From contig JAFRSL010000059.1 of the NCBI GenBank assembly GCA_017427625.1, positions 1 through 5,344 on the forward strand: a DNA stretch of 5,344 bases, given 5' to 3'. Position 1 is the stretch's first letter; each line of letters begins with the position of its first letter. Position numbers and translations under genes: made by a program. The notes beneath the pieces are model-generated. The model had not been told where the DNA came from, did no database searches, and saw only the letters and a list, made by a program, of their open reading frames with translations. This DNA comes from Synergistaceae bacterium. GTDB lineage: Bacteria; Synergistota; Synergistia; Synergistales; Aminobacteriaceae. This document shows, piece by piece, positions 4,311-5,344 of the stretch.

Positions 4311-5344
4311 ATGGATTTCCTGATTACTGGAGGAGAAATTTTTGACCCGTCAGCAAAAACGACAACTTACGGCGACATTGCAATCGTGAAAGGGAAAATC
4401 GCGCGTCCTGAGAGCGGCAAGACTTATCGCCAAGTCATCGATGCTTCCGGCTGTATCGTAACGCCCGGCCTGATCGACTATCACACTCATTACTTCCTCA
4501 ACGGCTCAGAGAACGGTGTGAATCCTGACGCAAGCTCTTTCTGCTGCGGAATTACTACGGCTGTTGACGGCGGAACATGCGGTGCTGGAGGCTATGAGAT
4601 TTACAGGCGCACTGTGATGTCGTTGTCGGAGGTGCGAATACTGAACTACCTTCTTGTCGCTTCGGGAGGGCAGAGCAACGACAGATACCCCGAAAATCTT
4701 GACCCTAAATATTTTGACGAGGAGAAAATTCTTGACCTCTTCGCGAAATATCCCGATAACCTTGTCGCTCTGAAGACGCGAATCTCACACAGCATAATCA
4801 CTCCAGAGCTTGCGAGAGTCTCAATCCCCCGAACTGTCGAGATCGCGGAGAAAGCCGGAGTGCCTGTAGTCGTCCATGTAACAGACTGCTCAATTCCGCT
4901 TGATGAACTCGCTGAAATGCTTAGGCCGGGCGATGTAATCTGTCACATCTATCACGGTCGCGGTGAGAACACGTGCCTCGATTCAAACGGGAAAGTTCTT
5001 CCAGGATTGCTCAAGGCTCGTGAGAGAGGAGTGCTATTCGACGCTTCAAACGGGAGGAGCAACTTCGACATTGAGGTTTGCAGGAGAGCGGTCGAACAGG
5101 GATTCACGCCTGATATAATTTCGAGCGACAATAACACGAGCAGTTGGTTCCTTCAGCCAATGCACACGCTTCCCCGAATACTAAGCAAGTTCATTGACTT
5201 AGGAATGAGCCTCGAGGACGTAATTTCAGCGGCAACGATCAATCCTGCAAAGCTGATTCACCGTCCCGAACTCGGAAGCATGGCCGAAGGTACACCGGCG
5301 GACGTTTGCATATTCAGGCACAAGAAGAAGGAAGTACCCTACAC
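4311..5344 (+). CDS. Metal-dependent amidohydrolase, COG3964 / EF_0837-like (3' end missing)
   Basis: The frame is open from ATG 4311 to the right edge, giving 344 codons and no stop. It belongs to the amidohydrolase superfamily, a cytoplasmic TIM barrel with a two-metal site. All expected ligands are visible: HTH at H58/H60 in PGLIDYHTH, the probable carboxylated lysine K155 in ALKTRIS, H189 in VVVHVTD, H212 in CHIYHG, and the catalytic aspartate D273 in ISSDNN. The C-terminal AATINPAKLI (307-316) and GTPADVCIF (327-335) are typical of the superfamily. The set best fits the COG3964 group, often mislabelled dihydroorotase. A characterised relative, Atu3266, is recalled to hydrolyse acetyl-(R)-mandelate, and N-acyl amino acids are also plausible substrates. 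Family members run about 370-400 residues, so roughly 30-55 are missing. It follows the TRAP genes on the same strand after a terminator and probably processes the imported ligand. Superfamily membership is certain; the subgroup is likely; the substrate is unknown. Confidence 0.92.
   Translation, partial: MDFLITGGEIFDPSAKTTTYGDIAIVKGKIARPESGKTYRQVIDASGCIVTPGLIDYHTHYFLNGSENGVNPDASSFCCGITTAVDGGTCGAGGYEIYRRTVMSLSEVRILNYLLVASGGQSNDRYPENLDPKYFDEEKILDLFAKYPDNLVALKTRISHSIITPELARVSIPRTVEIAEKAGVPVVVHVTDCSIPLDELAEMLRPGDVICHIYHGRGENTCLDSNGKVLPGLLKARERGVLFDASNGRSNFDIEVCRRAVEQGFTPDIISSDNNTSSWFLQPMHTLPRILSKFIDLGMSLEDVISAATINPAKLIHRPELGSMAEGTPADVCIFRHKKKEVPY

Noticed and set aside
4952..5137. Minus-strand ORF of 61 codons opposite the amidohydrolase
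   Set aside because: The opposite strand carries the conserved metal-site region of the amidohydrolase, including D273, so this is a shadow frame.
1..5344. CRISPR arrays, insertion sequences, tRNA or rRNA genes
   Set aside because: No regularly spaced repeats, transposase-like frame, terminal inverted repeats or RNA-gene signatures were seen by eye on either strand.

Overview
The window looks like a piece of a chromosome from an anaerobic, carboxylate- or amino-acid-using bacterium. GC content is moderate, and there are strong AGGAGG-type ribosome binding sites and sigma70-type promoters. TRAP transporters with a neighbouring amidohydrolase and mid-GC composition would fit Synergistota or a related gut or rumen anaerobe. 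That placement is a weak inference, because no phylogenetic marker is present.

Layout, left to right. Bases 1-76 hold no clear gene, only a possible leftward promoter and a short dyad. Bases 77-212 (minus strand) hold a very short gene or gene remnant whose N-terminus looks like a VapB/AbrB-fold antitoxin. Bases 260-1192 (minus) encode a complete LysR-type regulator. Bases 1193-1320 are a divergent control region: one promoter fires left into the regulator and appears to give a leaderless mRNA, one fires right into the transporter genes, and inverted repeats lie between them. Bases 1321-4239 (plus) encode a complete three-part TRAP transporter in the order small membrane subunit (Q), large membrane subunit (M), binding protein (P). 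The first two are 2 bases apart; the third follows a 145-base gap that holds a possible 37-codon ORF. A strong intrinsic terminator (4251-4292) follows the binding protein gene. Bases 4311-5344 (plus) are the first 344 codons of a metal-dependent amidohydrolase of the dihydroorotase-like COG3964 / EF_0837 type, cut by the right edge.

How the genes may work together (inference). The LysR protein probably senses a small carboxylate and controls the divergent transporter genes. The binding protein captures a carboxylate-bearing ligand in the periplasm, and the Q and M proteins import it on an ion gradient. The cytoplasmic amidohydrolase then cuts an amide or ester bond in it. This reads as an uptake-and-hydrolysis module for an N-acyl or O-acyl acid; the exact substrate cannot be read from the sequence. 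The terminator implies that the enzyme is made at a lower level than the binding protein, or under separate control.
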